From Caryophanales bacterium UBA3620 (GTDB lineage: Bacteria; Bacillota_I; Bacilli_A; RF39; UBA660): a DNA stretch of 58,383 bases. Shown here piece after piece: positions 1-8,805 of this stretch; position 1 is the stretch's first letter, and the number at the start of each line of letters is the position of its first letter. Under the pieces are notes generated by a model. The model had not been told where the DNA came from. It was given only the letters and a program-made list of their open reading frames with translations, and did no database searches. The translations under genes and the position numbers were made by a program. Location: the NCBI GenBank assembly GCA_002375205.1, contig DFLL01000040.1, forward strand, positions 1 through 58,383. Direction: 5' to 3'.

Positions 1-21
1 ATTTTAATTATTTTATATATA

Positions 22-50
22 GAAAAAGAGATAACTTAGTTGTTACCTCT
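22..50 (-). terminator. Intrinsic terminator of the 89-502 gene
   Basis: Read on the minus strand, AGAGGTAAC and GTTATCTCT pair over nine positions with one G-U, and a run of five T follows. It lies about 40 bases beyond the stop codon of the gene at 89-502. Confidence 0.75.
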
Positions 51-88
51 AATGTTTTTAATTATCTTATATTAATAATTAATTATAA

Positions 89-502
89 TTATCTTCCTCT
101 AATTGCAGTTCCTTTTGCTGGAACTTCATAACTTAAAATTTGATTTCCGTCTCTATCATTTCTAATGACATTATAACATTCTAATAACTCACATAGTTGA
201 CTTTCCGATAAAATTTTTGAACTACCATCTCTATAATAAAGTGGAACATATAAGCCTTGATATCCTATTGCATAAATAGTATTTTCTTTGATAACCGCTG
301 TTATGTTTTTACCTTTCAAATCGTTAACACTACAACCAAATATTATTTCTAATAATGCTATATCTTTCGGATATAAGACAGCTGTTCCAATTCTTCCATC
401 ATGACTGGTAATTGAAGCATATTTAGTTTTTGTTCCAAATTTGTCCTCATCATCCCCAATATTCTTAATTGTCCACTCTTCAAAATATAAACTATTTTCC
501 AT
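89..502 (-). CDS. Hypothetical protein, 137 aa
   Basis: I do not recognise this protein. It is soluble, mixed in charge, has no signal peptide or membrane segment, and ends in a basic Arg-Gly-Arg. An AGGAGG sits nine bases before the ATG, with an extended -10 (TGATATAAT) just upstream and a terminator downstream, so it is a single-gene transcript. Its upstream region is a near duplicate of the one in front of the ATPase gene at 1319-2287, which suggests the two genes are co-regulated or arose by duplication of the promoter segment. No function is proposed. Confidence 0.7.
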   Translation of the reverse strand: MENSLYFEEWTIKNIGDDEDKFGTKTKYASITSHDGRIGTAVLYPKDIALLEIIFGCSVNDLKGKNITAVIKENTIYAIGYQGLYVPLYYRDGSSKILSESQLCELLECYNVIRNDRDGNQILSYEVPAKGTAIRGR

Positions 503-522
503 ATATAATACCTCCTAGAATT

Positions 523-531
523 ATTATATCA
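523..531 (-). promoter_or_regulatory. Extended -10 promoter of the 89-502 gene
   Basis: The minus strand reads TGATATAAT, a TGn-TATAAT extended -10, 21 bases upstream of the start codon. No good -35 box is seen at the usual distance. The same element recurs before many genes in this window. Confidence 0.6.
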
Positions 532-575
532 CACTTTTTACTTTTTTTAATAACAACTATTGTTTTTGTATTTTG

Positions 576-650
576 TTTACACTTTTTTATCTAAATCATA
601 ATTAAAAGATTTTTATACTAGATATTTCTAATAAAGGTATTATCAAAGTA
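576..650. repeat. Duplicated upstream region, copy 1
   Basis: This stretch matches 2369-2444 imperfectly over about 75 bases, with 31 bases (620-650 and 2414-2444) identical. Each copy ends about 45 bases upstream of a TGATATAAT promoter of a minus-strand orphan gene. It could be a shared regulator-binding region or a simple duplication. It also lies at one edge of the segment holding the carboxypeptidase and ATPase genes. Confidence 0.75.
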
Positions 651-660
651 GAAATAACAT

Positions 661-697
661 AAGAAAAAGAATACTAATATTTCTTTTCATAGTATTC
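661..697 (-). terminator. Terminator overlapping the end of the carboxypeptidase gene
   Basis: On the minus strand GAATACTA and TAGTATTC form a stem followed by TTTTTCTT. The stem includes the last codons and stop of the gene ending at 674. Confidence 0.7.
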
Positions 698-1225
698 TTC
701 TAGAGTTATTTTATTATTATATAATACAGAAGATATGTCTCCTATAAAGCGAAGATGCCATGGTTCATATGAATATTTAGTTATATCTTCTTTACCTTCT
801 GGGTATCTTAAAATAAATCCATATTTATATGCATTATTATGTATCCATTTAGTTTCTTCTAATTCTTCTACTTCATGTTCAATATAACACTTATTATCTT
901 TATATATACAAAAATCTATTGCTAATCCAGTTTGATGTTCTGATTTACCTGGTTCTGCTATTCTAGTGATAGCATAACTATATCCTTTATCTTTAACTAA
1001 TCTATTATATAAATTTTCTTGATAATCATAATCTCGATAACCACTTTCTATATCTATTTTATAATTATACTTTAATGCTTCTTTTTGTAATAATATAAAA
1101 GATTCATATGCTTTTTTATCTAATTTAATATTATCTTTATATTTACTATTAACTTCTACTAAATTATTTGGTATATGGGCTCTTGGTAAGGGATTGTCCT
1201 TATTTACAAGTATCTGATAATCCAT
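674..1225 (-). CDS. D-alanyl-D-alanine carboxypeptidase, VanY/M15B family
   Basis: A peptidoglycan-trimming zinc peptidase predicted to remove the terminal D-Ala of stem peptides. The family signature SxHxxGxAxD is present as SEHQTGLAID in the middle of the protein, and the C-terminal ExxH is present as EPWH, supplying the zinc ligands and the catalytic acid. The length (183 aa) is that of a bare M15B catalytic domain. No signal peptide or membrane anchor is seen, which is unusual for a wall enzyme. The start is the ATG at 1225, because AGGAGG lies five bases upstream; a longer frame would start nine codons earlier with no ribosome-binding site. It is a single-gene transcript with its own terminator. 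No van-type resistance genes are nearby, so housekeeping wall turnover is more likely than glycopeptide resistance. Confidence 0.85.
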   Translation of the reverse strand: MDYQILVNKDNPLPRAHIPNNLVEVNSKYKDNIKLDKKAYESFILLQKEALKYNYKIDIESGYRDYDYQENLYNRLVKDKGYSYAITRIAEPGKSEHQTGLAIDFCIYKDNKCYIEHEVEELEETKWIHNNAYKYGFILRYPEGKEDITKYSYEPWHLRFIGDISSVLYNNKITLEEYYEKKY

Positions 1226-1250
1226 AATTACCTCCTGGTGTATTATATTC

Positions 1251-1282
1251 AAAATAAAAGAAATAGATACTCTCTATCTATT
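1251..1282 (-). terminator. Terminator of the ATPase gene
   Basis: AATAGATA and TATCTATT are separated by five bases, and the minus strand continues into a T-rich tract. It lies 37 bases beyond the stop of the 1319-2287 gene. Confidence 0.75.
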
Positions 1283-1318
1283 CCTATAATTTTGTAATAT
1301 TAATATAAACATTAGTTT

Positions 1319-2287
1319 TTATAAATATAAAGTTGGTTTGGAAATTATTCTTTTTAAAGTTTTAGAACTTTCTTTTTTTTCTTCAATTACTTTTTCTAAC
1401 TCATTTTCAATATTATAATTATTACCATAGAAAACTAAAAAACTATTTAAGTATCTAATAACTTCTATAGATAAATCAATATTACCATTAAGTTCTATTA
1501 ATCTATCTAGAAATAAATCAGTTAAAAATAACCCTTCACAAGTTTTGCTATCTTCCCATAAAGATTCTCTACGACTTATTATTTCTCTTAAAACATCTTT
1601 ATCCTTTCCATATGATATAGATATCAGGTTATATCCTTTATCTAATAATCTTTCATTATCTAGACTAGGATCATCTGAAGTTATTATGACTCTATCAAAC
1701 ATATCAAAAAATTTTTCATAAGTTTTTTGTATGTACTTGCTTGATCCATTTATTATATCAAATTTATCAATAGCTATATTTAGTTTATCTATTCCCATTA
1801 TTTTTCGAAATCTACTTAAAACATCAAATGATAATTCTTTTATTCCATATGAACATTCAATTGTAGTATCATCAAACCTAAGATTATTAACTTGCTCATA
1901 TAGTTTCTGTAATAAATAATGCACTGATTCCATATCTGTTTCAAAATGTTTTTGAAATACTATAGGATAATTTTTTTTTATATAAAATAATATATTATTT
2001 GTAAAACGTAGTTCAGAAAGATAATCAAAAACCCTACCATCAAATATATCATTTGGTTCTTTGGCAAGGACTATAGCTGGGTCTGGACTATCATATATTG
2101 TTTGTTCTTTGCAGCCAAGACCTCTATTTTCTAAGCTGCATAAAACTGTACTTTTACCTACGCCTTTACCTCCTGTTAAAATAATCTTTGTCCTTGATGA
2201 ATTAAGAATATTATTTACTTCTTTATCTACAGGTTCTCTTACGAACTGTTCAGAATTAACTAAATTTCTTGCATTTATTTTTGACAT
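1319..2287 (-). CDS. P-loop ATPase of unassigned family, 322 aa
   Basis: The Walker A motif GGKGVGKST lies at about residues 39-47 and a possible Walker B (LNIAIDKFD) at about 168-176. The rest is charged and helical without membrane segments. I cannot place it in a named family: AAA-type, STAND-type and KAP-like ATPases all remain possible. The start ATG has GGGAGG eight bases upstream, and a TGATATAAT promoter precedes it. Its upstream region is duplicated in front of the 89-502 orphan gene. Role unknown. Confidence 0.75.
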   Translation of the reverse strand: MSKINARNLVNSEQFVREPVDKEVNNILNSSRTKIILTGGKGVGKSTVLCSLENRGLGCKEQTIYDSPDPAIVLAKEPNDIFDGRVFDYLSELRFTNNILFYIKKNYPIVFQKHFETDMESVHYLLQKLYEQVNNLRFDDTTIECSYGIKELSFDVLSRFRKIMGIDKLNIAIDKFDIINGSSKYIQKTYEKFFDMFDRVIITSDDPSLDNERLLDKGYNLISISYGKDKDVLREIISRRESLWEDSKTCEGLFLTDLFLDRLIELNGNIDLSIEVIRYLNSFLVFYGNNYNIENELEKVIEEKKESSKTLKRIISKPTLYL

Positions 2288-2313
2288 AATAAAACCTCCC
2301 TGTTAACTAATAT

Positions 2314-2322
2314 TATTATATC
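2314..2322 (-). promoter_or_regulatory. Extended -10 promoter of the ATPase gene
   Basis: The minus strand reads TGATATAAT, 27 bases before the start codon, the same sequence and nearly the same context as the promoter at 523-531. Confidence 0.6.
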
Positions 2323-2368
2323 ATACTTTATTATATTTCTATTATTTTTTATAATATTTTACACCTTA

Positions 2369-2444
2369 TTTACATTATTAATATCTAAATCATTACTTTA
2401 AAATATATATACCAGATATTTCTAATAAAGGTATTATCAAAGTA
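2369..2444. repeat. Duplicated upstream region, copy 2
   Basis: Partner of 576-650, with 31 identical bases at 2414-2444. The match stops exactly where an abnormally GC-rich hairpin (2445-2474) begins. Confidence 0.75.
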
Positions 2445-2474
2445 ACTTGCCCGCTTGACCCGCCACAGGCGGAA
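2445..2474. other. GC-rich hairpin island
   Basis: CCGCC-ACA-GGCGG forms a perfect five-base-pair stem at 2460-2472, within about 30 bases far richer in G+C than anything around it. There is no T run, so it is not a typical terminator. It lies just downstream of pcrA and abuts the duplicated region. It could be a remnant of a palindromic repeat unit. Confidence 0.6.
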
Positions 2475-2491
2475 TTAATATAGAAAATATA

Positions 2492-4573
2492 TTATAGTTT
2501 TGTAATATTAGGATGCCCTTTCATTAATTTCTTTATTCCTACTGGATGAGGAAAAGCTACGGTTAATATTGATTTATCTACTCCTACGATGATACCTTCG
2601 CCAAATTCTGTATGACTTATTCTTTCTCCTACTTCATAGTCTACAGTACTATCTATTTTCTTTTTAATGAAGTTAATAGCCTTCTTAATAGGAGTTTTTT
2701 CATCTATATCTAAATACTTTTTATCTATTTCCTCAATAAATCTACTAGGCATATTATGGGTAGTATTACCAAATAGCATTCTTGATTTAGCAGAAGTAAT
2801 AATTAGATCTTTCTTAGCTCTAGTAATTGCTACATAACAAAGTCTACGTTCTTCTTCTATTTCAGCATTACCTCCATAATTTATAGCATTATAATGTGGA
2901 AATATTCCTTCTTCCATGCCAACAATAAAGACATAGTCATATTCTAGTCCTTTTACCGAGTGAACAGTCATTAAACTTACTCTATCATTTCCTTCTTGAT
3001 GTTCTGACATATCACTAACTAATGATATTTCATCTAGAAAATCACTTAATGTAGCAGAACCATATTCTTCTTCATAACTCTTAGTAATAGATTTAAATTC
3101 ATTTAAATTTTCTAATCTTATTTCATCTTCTAGTAATTTAGATGATGAATATTCTTTTTTCATACCACTTTTATCTAAAATAGTATCTATTAATTCAGTA
3201 AGAGATAAATTCTCACTATCACTCGTTAATTCTTCTATTAACTTTTTAAATTCTAATTCTTTACCAGATGTTATAGCATCATAAAGTGATACTCCTTCTT
3301 CATTAGCAATACTAGTTAAATTATCTAATGTCTTCTCTCCTATTCCTCTTTTAGGAGTATTTATTACTCTTAAGAAACTTACATCGTCTTTATGATTATT
3401 TATTAGTCTTAAATAGCATAATAAATCTTTTATTTCTTTTCTATTATAGAAGTAGAAACTTCCTACGATACGATATTTAATATTTTTCTTTAGCATTTCT
3501 TCTTCAATAACACGAGACTGAGCATTAGTTCGATAGAGTACTGCTATATCTTCTTCTTTTATTCCTTTATCAATTAATTCTTTAATAGAATCCGCGACAA
3601 AGGATGCTTCTTCTTTCTCATTTTCAACAACTTTGTATTTGATTTTATTTCCTTCTTCGTTATTACTCCATAGGTTTTTATCTTTTCTTTCTTTATTATT
3701 CTTAATAACACAGTTAGCAGCATTTAATATGGTTTTAGTAGAACGATAATTCTCTTCTAAAAGGATTGTTTTTGCTTCAGGATAATCTTTTTCAAAGTTT
3801 AAAATGTTCTTATAATTAGCTCCTCTAAAGGCGTATATAGCTTGGTCATTATCTCCTACAACAAAAATATTTCGATATTTTGCTGATAGTAATTTACTAA
3901 ATGTATACTGAGCTTCATTAGTATCCTGATACTCATCTATTAAGATATATTTATATCTTTCTTGATATTCATTTAATAGATTAGGATAGTTTTTAAATAG
4001 TTTTATAGGTAAGACTAATAAGTCATCAAAGTCAACAGAATTACCATTTTTTAGTTTCTTTTGATATAAACGATATACTTCTACGACATTATGGTCAAAT
4101 TCTACTCTCGAAAAAGAATCTACTCCCATCATTTCATTTTTGGCAGAACTTATTTTATTTTTTATTTCTCTTGGATTATATAGTTCTTTAGATAAGTTTA
4201 AATCTTTTAATATTTTTTTTATTATTGTTAAGACATCATCACTATCGATGATAGTAAAGTTCCGATCATAACCAAGCAGACTATAATTATCTTTTAATAT
4301 TTTTAATCCCAATGAATGAAAGGTTGATATTTGAATATTATTAGCGGAACTTCCAATAAGTCTGTATACTCTATCCTTCATCTCTTTAGCAGCTTTATTT
4401 GTAAAAGTTATAGCTAATATATTATATGGAGAAACGCCATTTTCAATTAAATTTGCTATTCTACTTGTTAATACTTTAGTTTTACCAGAACCTGCTCCTG
4501 CTAGAACGAGCATTGGTCCATCAATATGATTTACTGCTTTTTCTTGCTGCCTATTTAATTCTTGTAATGTCAT
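2492..4573 (-). CDS. pcrA: ATP-dependent DNA helicase PcrA/UvrD
   Basis: Superfamily 1A 3'-5' helicase that acts in nucleotide-excision repair, removes RecA filaments and assists plasmid-type replication in Gram-positives. Visible motifs in order: AGAGSGKT (Walker A), TFTNKAA (Ia), DEYQDTN (Walker B/II), GDNDQAIYAFRGA (III region), LEENYRS (IV), VHSVKGLEYDYVF (V) and VAITRAKK (VI). The C-terminal tail contains the VGERISHTEFGEG segment typical of PcrA. The start is taken at the ATG at 4573, preceded by GGTGG. The longer open frame to 4654 would run back into a terminator and over the likely promoter. Length 693 aa is slightly short for the family. Monocistronic. Confidence 0.95.
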   Translation of the reverse strand: MTLQELNRQQEKAVNHIDGPMLVLAGAGSGKTKVLTSRIANLIENGVSPYNILAITFTNKAAKEMKDRVYRLIGSSANNIQISTFHSLGLKILKDNYSLLGYDRNFTIIDSDDVLTIIKKILKDLNLSKELYNPREIKNKISSAKNEMMGVDSFSRVEFDHNVVEVYRLYQKKLKNGNSVDFDDLLVLPIKLFKNYPNLLNEYQERYKYILIDEYQDTNEAQYTFSKLLSAKYRNIFVVGDNDQAIYAFRGANYKNILNFEKDYPEAKTILLEENYRSTKTILNAANCVIKNNKERKDKNLWSNNEEGNKIKYKVVENEKEEASFVADSIKELIDKGIKEEDIAVLYRTNAQSRVIEEEMLKKNIKYRIVGSFYFYNRKEIKDLLCYLRLINNHKDDVSFLRVINTPKRGIGEKTLDNLTSIANEEGVSLYDAITSGKELEFKKLIEELTSDSENLSLTELIDTILDKSGMKKEYSSSKLLEDEIRLENLNEFKSITKSYEEEYGSATLSDFLDEISLVSDMSEHQEGNDRVSLMTVHSVKGLEYDYVFIVGMEEGIFPHYNAINYGGNAEIEEERRLCYVAITRAKKDLIITSAKSRMLFGNTTHNMPSRFIEEIDKKYLDIDEKTPIKKAINFIKKKIDSTVDYEVGERISHTEFGEGIIVGVDKSILTVAFPHPVGIKKLMKGHPNITKL

Positions 4574-4595
4574 TATACCACCATCTTTCTTTATA

Positions 4596-4624
4596 ATTTT
4601 ATCATTATTATATTTAGAAGTAAA
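4596..4624 (-). promoter_or_regulatory. Probable pcrA promoter
   Basis: On the minus strand TTTACT, 17 bases, TAAAAT, placed about 20 bases upstream of the chosen start. It supports the shorter pcrA reading frame. Confidence 0.45.
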
Positions 4625-4643
4625 GGTATAATAATCTTTTTTT

Positions 4644-4684
4644 AAAAAAAGCAAATGGTTAATTTCTTAACCATTTGTTTTTAT
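4644..4684 (-). terminator. Terminator of the surface-protein gene
   Basis: An 11-base-pair perfect stem (4652-4662 with 4667-4677) with a four-base loop, flanked by A and T runs, so it could work in both directions. It follows the gene ending at 4681. Confidence 0.85.
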
Positions 4685-5889
4685 ATTTCTTCTTTTTTCA
4701 TTTTGCTGAAATAGTATACTGAGTAACCAATTGCTCCTAATCCTATTGCCCATGCAAGATATATTAAAGCATCTCCTGTTTTAGGTGATTCTGCCTCTTC
4801 TTCAATCTTACAATAGTAATATACATTTTTAGAGAAATTTTGCGGTTTGTCTTTATCAATTGTTATCTTGACAATATCATCATCACTAATTTTTTTACCT
4901 TCAGCATTTACTATATAACAACCATCTATTTTTGGTGAATCTTTTGTACTTTCGTATCCCGGATCTAGATTATTCTCTGTATATGCCGGTATTTCTTTTC
5001 CATCATCATCTTTTACCCTATCTGTGGTATCATAGTAATAGTAGTTAATAGTAGCATTATATTTATCTCCACATGTGTCATATTCAATATAATATAAGGC
5101 AGGTGCTAATAAACTATTTTTTTCTGTTCCATTTGCTTTCCATGCGACTTTAAATGGTGTAACTAGCAAATTGTCTTCATTGAAAATGTCTTTTTTAAAT
5201 ATATCTCTCTTTATTGTTACCCTACCTGTTTTAAATAAATCAAAACCAATATCTGTATTTTCCGGCAAGAATGATCCACTTGTTAAATTATTTATTGCAA
5301 CAGAATTAAAATCAACAGAAGCTCCACCCTCATCTATATCATCATTATCCCCATCCAGTCTAAACCATCTTCCATGCCATAAATAATCATATATGGCATC
5401 TTCTTTTTTTTCTTCATAAATAGTATATGATGATTCTCCTTTTTCCGTATCAAGACTTTTCTTTATTCCTTTGCTTATTACATTGGAACGCAATCTATAG
5501 TATTCTTCCAGGGTCATTGTATTCCCATTTGCACACTCTGCTTCTTTTCCATCTATAATAAAGCTTCCGTCTTCATAAGTTTTTTTTAGGCAAATTCTAC
5601 TTTTTATTATTTGAGAATTTCCCTCTGGTGCAGTTGCATTTTCAGGAATTACTGGAAAATATGTTGAACGATTAGTTGTATGCTTTGCAGTAGAAGATAA
5701 AGAATCAATTGTATCTAAAAAACCTGTATATTTCCCACTTTCATCTTTGTTAGGATTTGCACCATATATTTCACTAAAAAAATAATAATTCTTATGCTTT
5801 GTACATACTTTTTCTGCTTTTACCATTGTAGGTAACATTATACTTAAGAATGCAATTCCAAGTAAACTTGTTTTTTTTATTCCTTTCAT
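4681..5889 (-). CDS. Secreted surface protein with sortase-type anchor
   Basis: The N-terminus has a classical signal peptide (KK, hydrophobic core, likely cleavage after VKA at about residue 25). The C-terminus has SPKTG at residues 368-372, then a hydrophobic stretch and the basic tail KMKKEEI, which is the layout of a sortase substrate with a variant LPxTG box. The roughly 340 residues between are Tyr-, Asp- and Lys-rich with several Cys and no domain I recognise. It is therefore predicted to be exported and covalently attached to peptidoglycan. GGAGG precedes the ATG. No sortase gene is in the window. Confidence 0.75.
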   Translation of the reverse strand: MKGIKKTSLLGIAFLSIMLPTMVKAEKVCTKHKNYYFFSEIYGANPNKDESGKYTGFLDTIDSLSSTAKHTTNRSTYFPVIPENATAPEGNSQIIKSRICLKKTYEDGSFIIDGKEAECANGNTMTLEEYYRLRSNVISKGIKKSLDTEKGESSYTIYEEKKEDAIYDYLWHGRWFRLDGDNDDIDEGGASVDFNSVAINNLTSGSFLPENTDIGFDLFKTGRVTIKRDIFKKDIFNEDNLLVTPFKVAWKANGTEKNSLLAPALYYIEYDTCGDKYNATINYYYYDTTDRVKDDDGKEIPAYTENNLDPGYESTKDSPKIDGCYIVNAEGKKISDDDIVKITIDKDKPQNFSKNVYYYCKIEEEAESPKTGDALIYLAWAIGLGAIGYSVYYFSKMKKEEI

Positions 5890-5957
5890 TTTTTCCTCCT
5901 TCTATTATAAATTAATTATATAGCATTTTTTTAAATAATGCAATAGATTTATTAAAA

Positions 5958-6012
5958 GAAAAAAAAATAACTATTCAAAGATAGCTTTCACTATCTTAAC
6001 AATTATTTTTTA
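5958..6012 (-). terminator. Terminator of the tsaE-tsaB-rimI-tsaD operon
   Basis: On the minus strand AAGATAG and CTATCTT form the inner stem, extended outward by imperfect AATAA/TTATT pairing, and a run of nine T follows. It lies just beyond the tsaD stop. Confidence 0.7.
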
Positions 6013-6015
6013 TGA

Positions 6016-7029
6016 CTAATTATATTTATATAAATTGTCAACCGCTACTGCAGTTAATGTTTGTTCAGCAATTATTCCCTTTTTGTAAGCATAAAAAGCT
6101 GCCGCTCCAATCATAGCTGCATTATCTGTGCAATGCTCTATTTTTGGTATTGAAAGTTGAATGTTATTTTCTTTACACTCTTTTTCTAACCTTTCTCTTA
6201 ATCCTTTATTTGCAGATACTCCTCCTGCTACAATTAAATTAGAAACATGATATTCTTTTATGGCATGCATTGTTTTTTTTACCAATACAGATGTTACTCT
6301 TTCTTGAAAAGAGGCACAAAGATCTTCTTTGTTTATTTTGTTTCCCCTTTGTTCTTCGTTATGCACTAAATTTATTACTGCTGATTTTATTCCACTAAAA
6401 CTAAAATTATATGTATTGTCATTTAATGGATATGGCAAATCATAGTTGTCTTTTCCTATGTGAGCAAGCCTATCGACTTTAGGACCTCCAGGATATTCTA
6501 ATCCAATGATCTTAGCGACCTTATCATAACATTCTCCAATGGCATCATCTAGTGTTCCGCCTATCTTTTTAAATGAATAATCTTCTTGCATAAATATTAG
6601 TTCGGTATGTCCTCCACTTACTACTAGTGCTATTAGAGGAAACTGTAATCTTTTTTCCAAATTATTAGCATATATATGTCCAGCAATATGATGTACAGGT
6701 ATCAAAGGCTTACCAGTAACTAATGCTATTGTCTTTGCAGCTTGAACTCCTATCAAAAGACTTCCTATTAAACCTGGTCCATATGTTACACCTATAGCGG
6801 TTATATCATCTAAAGTGATTTTTGATTTTTGGAATAATTCTTCTAATACTATTGTTATATTTTCAATATGATTTCTACTGGCTATTTCCGGTACTACGCC
6901 ACCATAGCTCTTATGTATATCAATTTGACTTAAAACCACAGTGCTAATTTCTTCACAGCCATTTTTAATTATGCTCATACTTGTTTCATCACAGCTTGAT
7001 TCGATAGCAAGTATATATATATCTTTCAT
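6016..7029 (-). CDS. tsaD: tRNA N6-adenosine threonylcarbamoyltransferase TsaD
   Basis: Transfers the threonylcarbamoyl group from its adenylate to A37 of ANN-decoding tRNAs (t6A), together with TsaB and TsaE. ASKHA-fold protein of 337 aa, the standard length. It starts with the phosphate-binding segment ESSCDETS, carries the metal-binding HHIAGH, a VSGGHTEL nucleotide-binding stretch, and a C-terminal HCTDNAAMIG motif. It is the last gene of an operon with tsaE, tsaB and rimI: its ATG directly abuts the rimI stop, so translation is probably coupled. Confidence 0.97.
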   Translation of the reverse strand: MKDIYILAIESSCDETSMSIIKNGCEEISTVVLSQIDIHKSYGGVVPEIASRNHIENITIVLEELFQKSKITLDDITAIGVTYGPGLIGSLLIGVQAAKTIALVTGKPLIPVHHIAGHIYANNLEKRLQFPLIALVVSGGHTELIFMQEDYSFKKIGGTLDDAIGECYDKVAKIIGLEYPGGPKVDRLAHIGKDNYDLPYPLNDNTYNFSFSGIKSAVINLVHNEEQRGNKINKEDLCASFQERVTSVLVKKTMHAIKEYHVSNLIVAGGVSANKGLRERLEKECKENNIQLSIPKIEHCTDNAAMIGAAAFYAYKKGIIAEQTLTAVAVDNLYKYN

Positions 7030-7383
7030 TTATATCACCTTTTTTTCCATGAGAATAGCATCTTCATCCCCATAGTAATATTTTCTAATAGCAACTTTTG
7101 TAAATCCCATTTTTTCATATAAGTGAATTGCTATTTTATTACTTTTCCTTACTTCTAACGTTATATTTATCACTTTATTGTTCTTTGCTATTTTGATTAA
7201 ATGCTTCATTATTTTAGTTCCGATATTATTATTTCTGTATTCTTCACAAACAAAGAAATAATCAATTTCGATTCTATCATATATTAAAGAATAGTTCATA
7301 TATCCAATAATTATATTATTGTCCAAATATTCTAATCTTTTAGAGAATTCTCTTTCATTTAAATTATCAATTTCTTTTATCAT
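7030..7383 (-). CDS. rimI: GNAT acetyltransferase, RimI-like
   Basis: A short (117 aa) Gcn5-related N-acetyltransferase. The acetyl-CoA binding motif A is visible as EYRNNNIGTKIMKHLI, followed by the ITLEVRKSNKIAIHLYEKMGF stretch characteristic of RimI proteins (given here in pieces: EVRKSN, AIHLYEKMGF). RimI acetylates the N-terminal Ala of ribosomal protein S18 in E. coli; in Gram-positives it is commonly encoded between tsaB and tsaD, exactly as here. The gene overlaps tsaB by 17 bases. Substrate in this organism is inferred. Confidence 0.85.
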   Translation of the reverse strand: MIKEIDNLNEREFSKRLEYLDNNIIIGYMNYSLIYDRIEIDYFFVCEEYRNNNIGTKIMKHLIKIAKNNKVINITLEVRKSNKIAIHLYEKMGFTKVAIRKYYYGDEDAILMEKKVI

Positions 7384-7960
7384 TTTTTTCCATTGCCTCT
7401 GGTAGTTTTAAATATATAGGATTTACTACATGGGGATTAATGCTTTCCAACCTCTTTGTGTATTTAATTATCTCTTCAATATCATAATTTTCTTCTTCTG
7501 TTATTACTAATGGATTATATTTTTTTATTATATTATCAACCTCATTCTTAGGTAAAAATTCTTCCAATATGTTATTATAATTTTTATCATACAATCCAAC
7601 ATAATAGTTGTTATGTTTTGCGTTAATTGTTGATAGTAAATATTCTCCATTTTTTCCTATTACTCTTGCTTTTAGAGATGTAATAGCTACTATTCTTATT
7701 TTTAATATATAAGCAAACATTTTGGCTATTGTAACGCCTATTCTTATTCCTGTAAATGAGCCTGGGCCATTTACTACTACTATTTCATTTACTTGTTTTG
7801 GTAAAATATTATTTGATTTTAATATGTCTTCTATGTATTTTGTAACATATATTGAATGCTCTCCTGGTATGTTATTATGAATTGTGGATAATACTCTTTC
7901 ATCTTTCAATAAAGAAATAAATACATCTGAAAGAGATGTATCTATAAATAAGCTTATCAT
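7367..7960 (-). CDS. tsaB: t6A biosynthesis protein TsaB
   Basis: Inactive ASKHA-fold paralogue of TsaD that scaffolds the TsaB-TsaD-TsaE complex. The N-terminal DTS segment and the VNGPGSFTGIRIGV motif, which is diagnostic of TsaB, are present. Length 197 aa is slightly short for the family (about 230), the C-terminal part being reduced. The start overlaps the tsaE stop as ATGA, and the 3' end overlaps rimI, so the four genes are tightly coupled. Confidence 0.95.
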   Translation of the reverse strand: MISLFIDTSLSDVFISLLKDERVLSTIHNNIPGEHSIYVTKYIEDILKSNNILPKQVNEIVVVNGPGSFTGIRIGVTIAKMFAYILKIRIVAITSLKARVIGKNGEYLLSTINAKHNNYYVGLYDKNYNNILEEFLPKNEVDNIIKKYNPLVITEEENYDIEEIIKYTKRLESINPHVVNPIYLKLPEAMEKNDKRN

Positions 7961-8406
7961 AATACGTCCTCACAGATGCTTCGATATTTTTCACCATGTG
8001 GAGTAAGAATAATAGTTCTCGTGTTTTCTCCAGTTATAATAAATTTAATATCAAGTCTCTCCTCTGGCAACTTGTCCTTTATCATTTCTGCCCATTCAAT
8101 AATTGTTACACCGCCTCTATCAAAATACTCCTCAATTCCCATCTCTTCTTCGAAATCTTCTAGACGATATACATCCATATGGTATAGCATCAATTCTCCT
8201 TGATATTCTTTTATTATGGTGAATGTCGGTGAAGTAATTTCTTCTATACCCAACCCGTGAGCAAAACCTTTTGTAAAAAGCGTTTTCCCGCTTCCCAAAT
8301 CACCATTTAAGCAAATAACCATATTAGGAAACTTTTCAGATTCTATATTTTGTGCAAGCGTAATTGTTTCATTTTCACTTTTAACTACTATTTTATATTC
8401 TTCCAT
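7957..8406 (-). CDS. tsaE: t6A biosynthesis ATPase TsaE
   Basis: P-loop ATPase that drives turnover of the TsaBD complex. The Walker A is GDLGSGKT, the switch region reads SPTFTIIKEY, and YHMDVYRLED and IEWAE are typical family motifs. The ATG at 8406 is chosen because AGAAAGGTG precedes it; the longer frame to 8463 would overlap the promoter. First gene of the t6A operon. 149 aa is the usual length. Confidence 0.95.
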   Translation of the reverse strand: MEEYKIVVKSENETITLAQNIESEKFPNMVICLNGDLGSGKTLFTKGFAHGLGIEEITSPTFTIIKEYQGELMLYHMDVYRLEDFEEEMGIEEYFDRGGVTIIEWAEMIKDKLPEERLDIKFIITGENTRTIILTPHGEKYRSICEDVL

Positions 8407-8433
8407 CTTTTTCACCTTTCTCTTTTCACTTTT

Positions 8434-8463
8434 ATTATAACAAAATCTAACTATAAAAGACAA
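8434..8463 (-). promoter_or_regulatory. Promoter of the t6A operon
   Basis: On the minus strand TTGTCT, 18 bases, TATAAT with an upstream TG (extended -10), about 30 bases before the tsaE ATG. Confidence 0.6.
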
Positions 8464-8805
8464 TAGGTTTTTTTAAATTATTTTGCTATGTATTTAATTG
8501 TTAGTGGTAAATGATATATATTGGCATATTCATCATTGAAATCAATCCCATGATTATTATCATATATATTGTTAGAGTTTATTCCACAAATTTTCGTTAT
8601 TTTTATGTTATAAGTGATTGTTTTAAAATGCAATAAGAAAGCTGATAAATTAGTATGCATAAAATATATATTACTTAAATTGTTTCATTTTTATTTTTTA
8701 TATTTATATTATAAATTCTTTTTCTATTTTGAAATATTATTTATCACTAACAACCTGGTACATAAAGAATAATTAAAAAAATAAAAGACTACATTTTGTT
8801 GTAGT
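8464..8805. other. Intergenic, no convincing gene
   Basis: About 340 bases of AT-rich sequence between tsaE and htrA. A 60-codon open frame on the minus strand (8478-8660) lacks a ribosome-binding site and resembles nothing I know, so I do not call it. The right end holds the htrA terminator. Nothing else stands out. Confidence 0.5.

Noticed and set aside
8478..8660. 60-codon open frame on the minus strand between tsaE and htrA
   Set aside because: No ribosome-binding site, no family pattern, and composition like the surrounding non-coding DNA.
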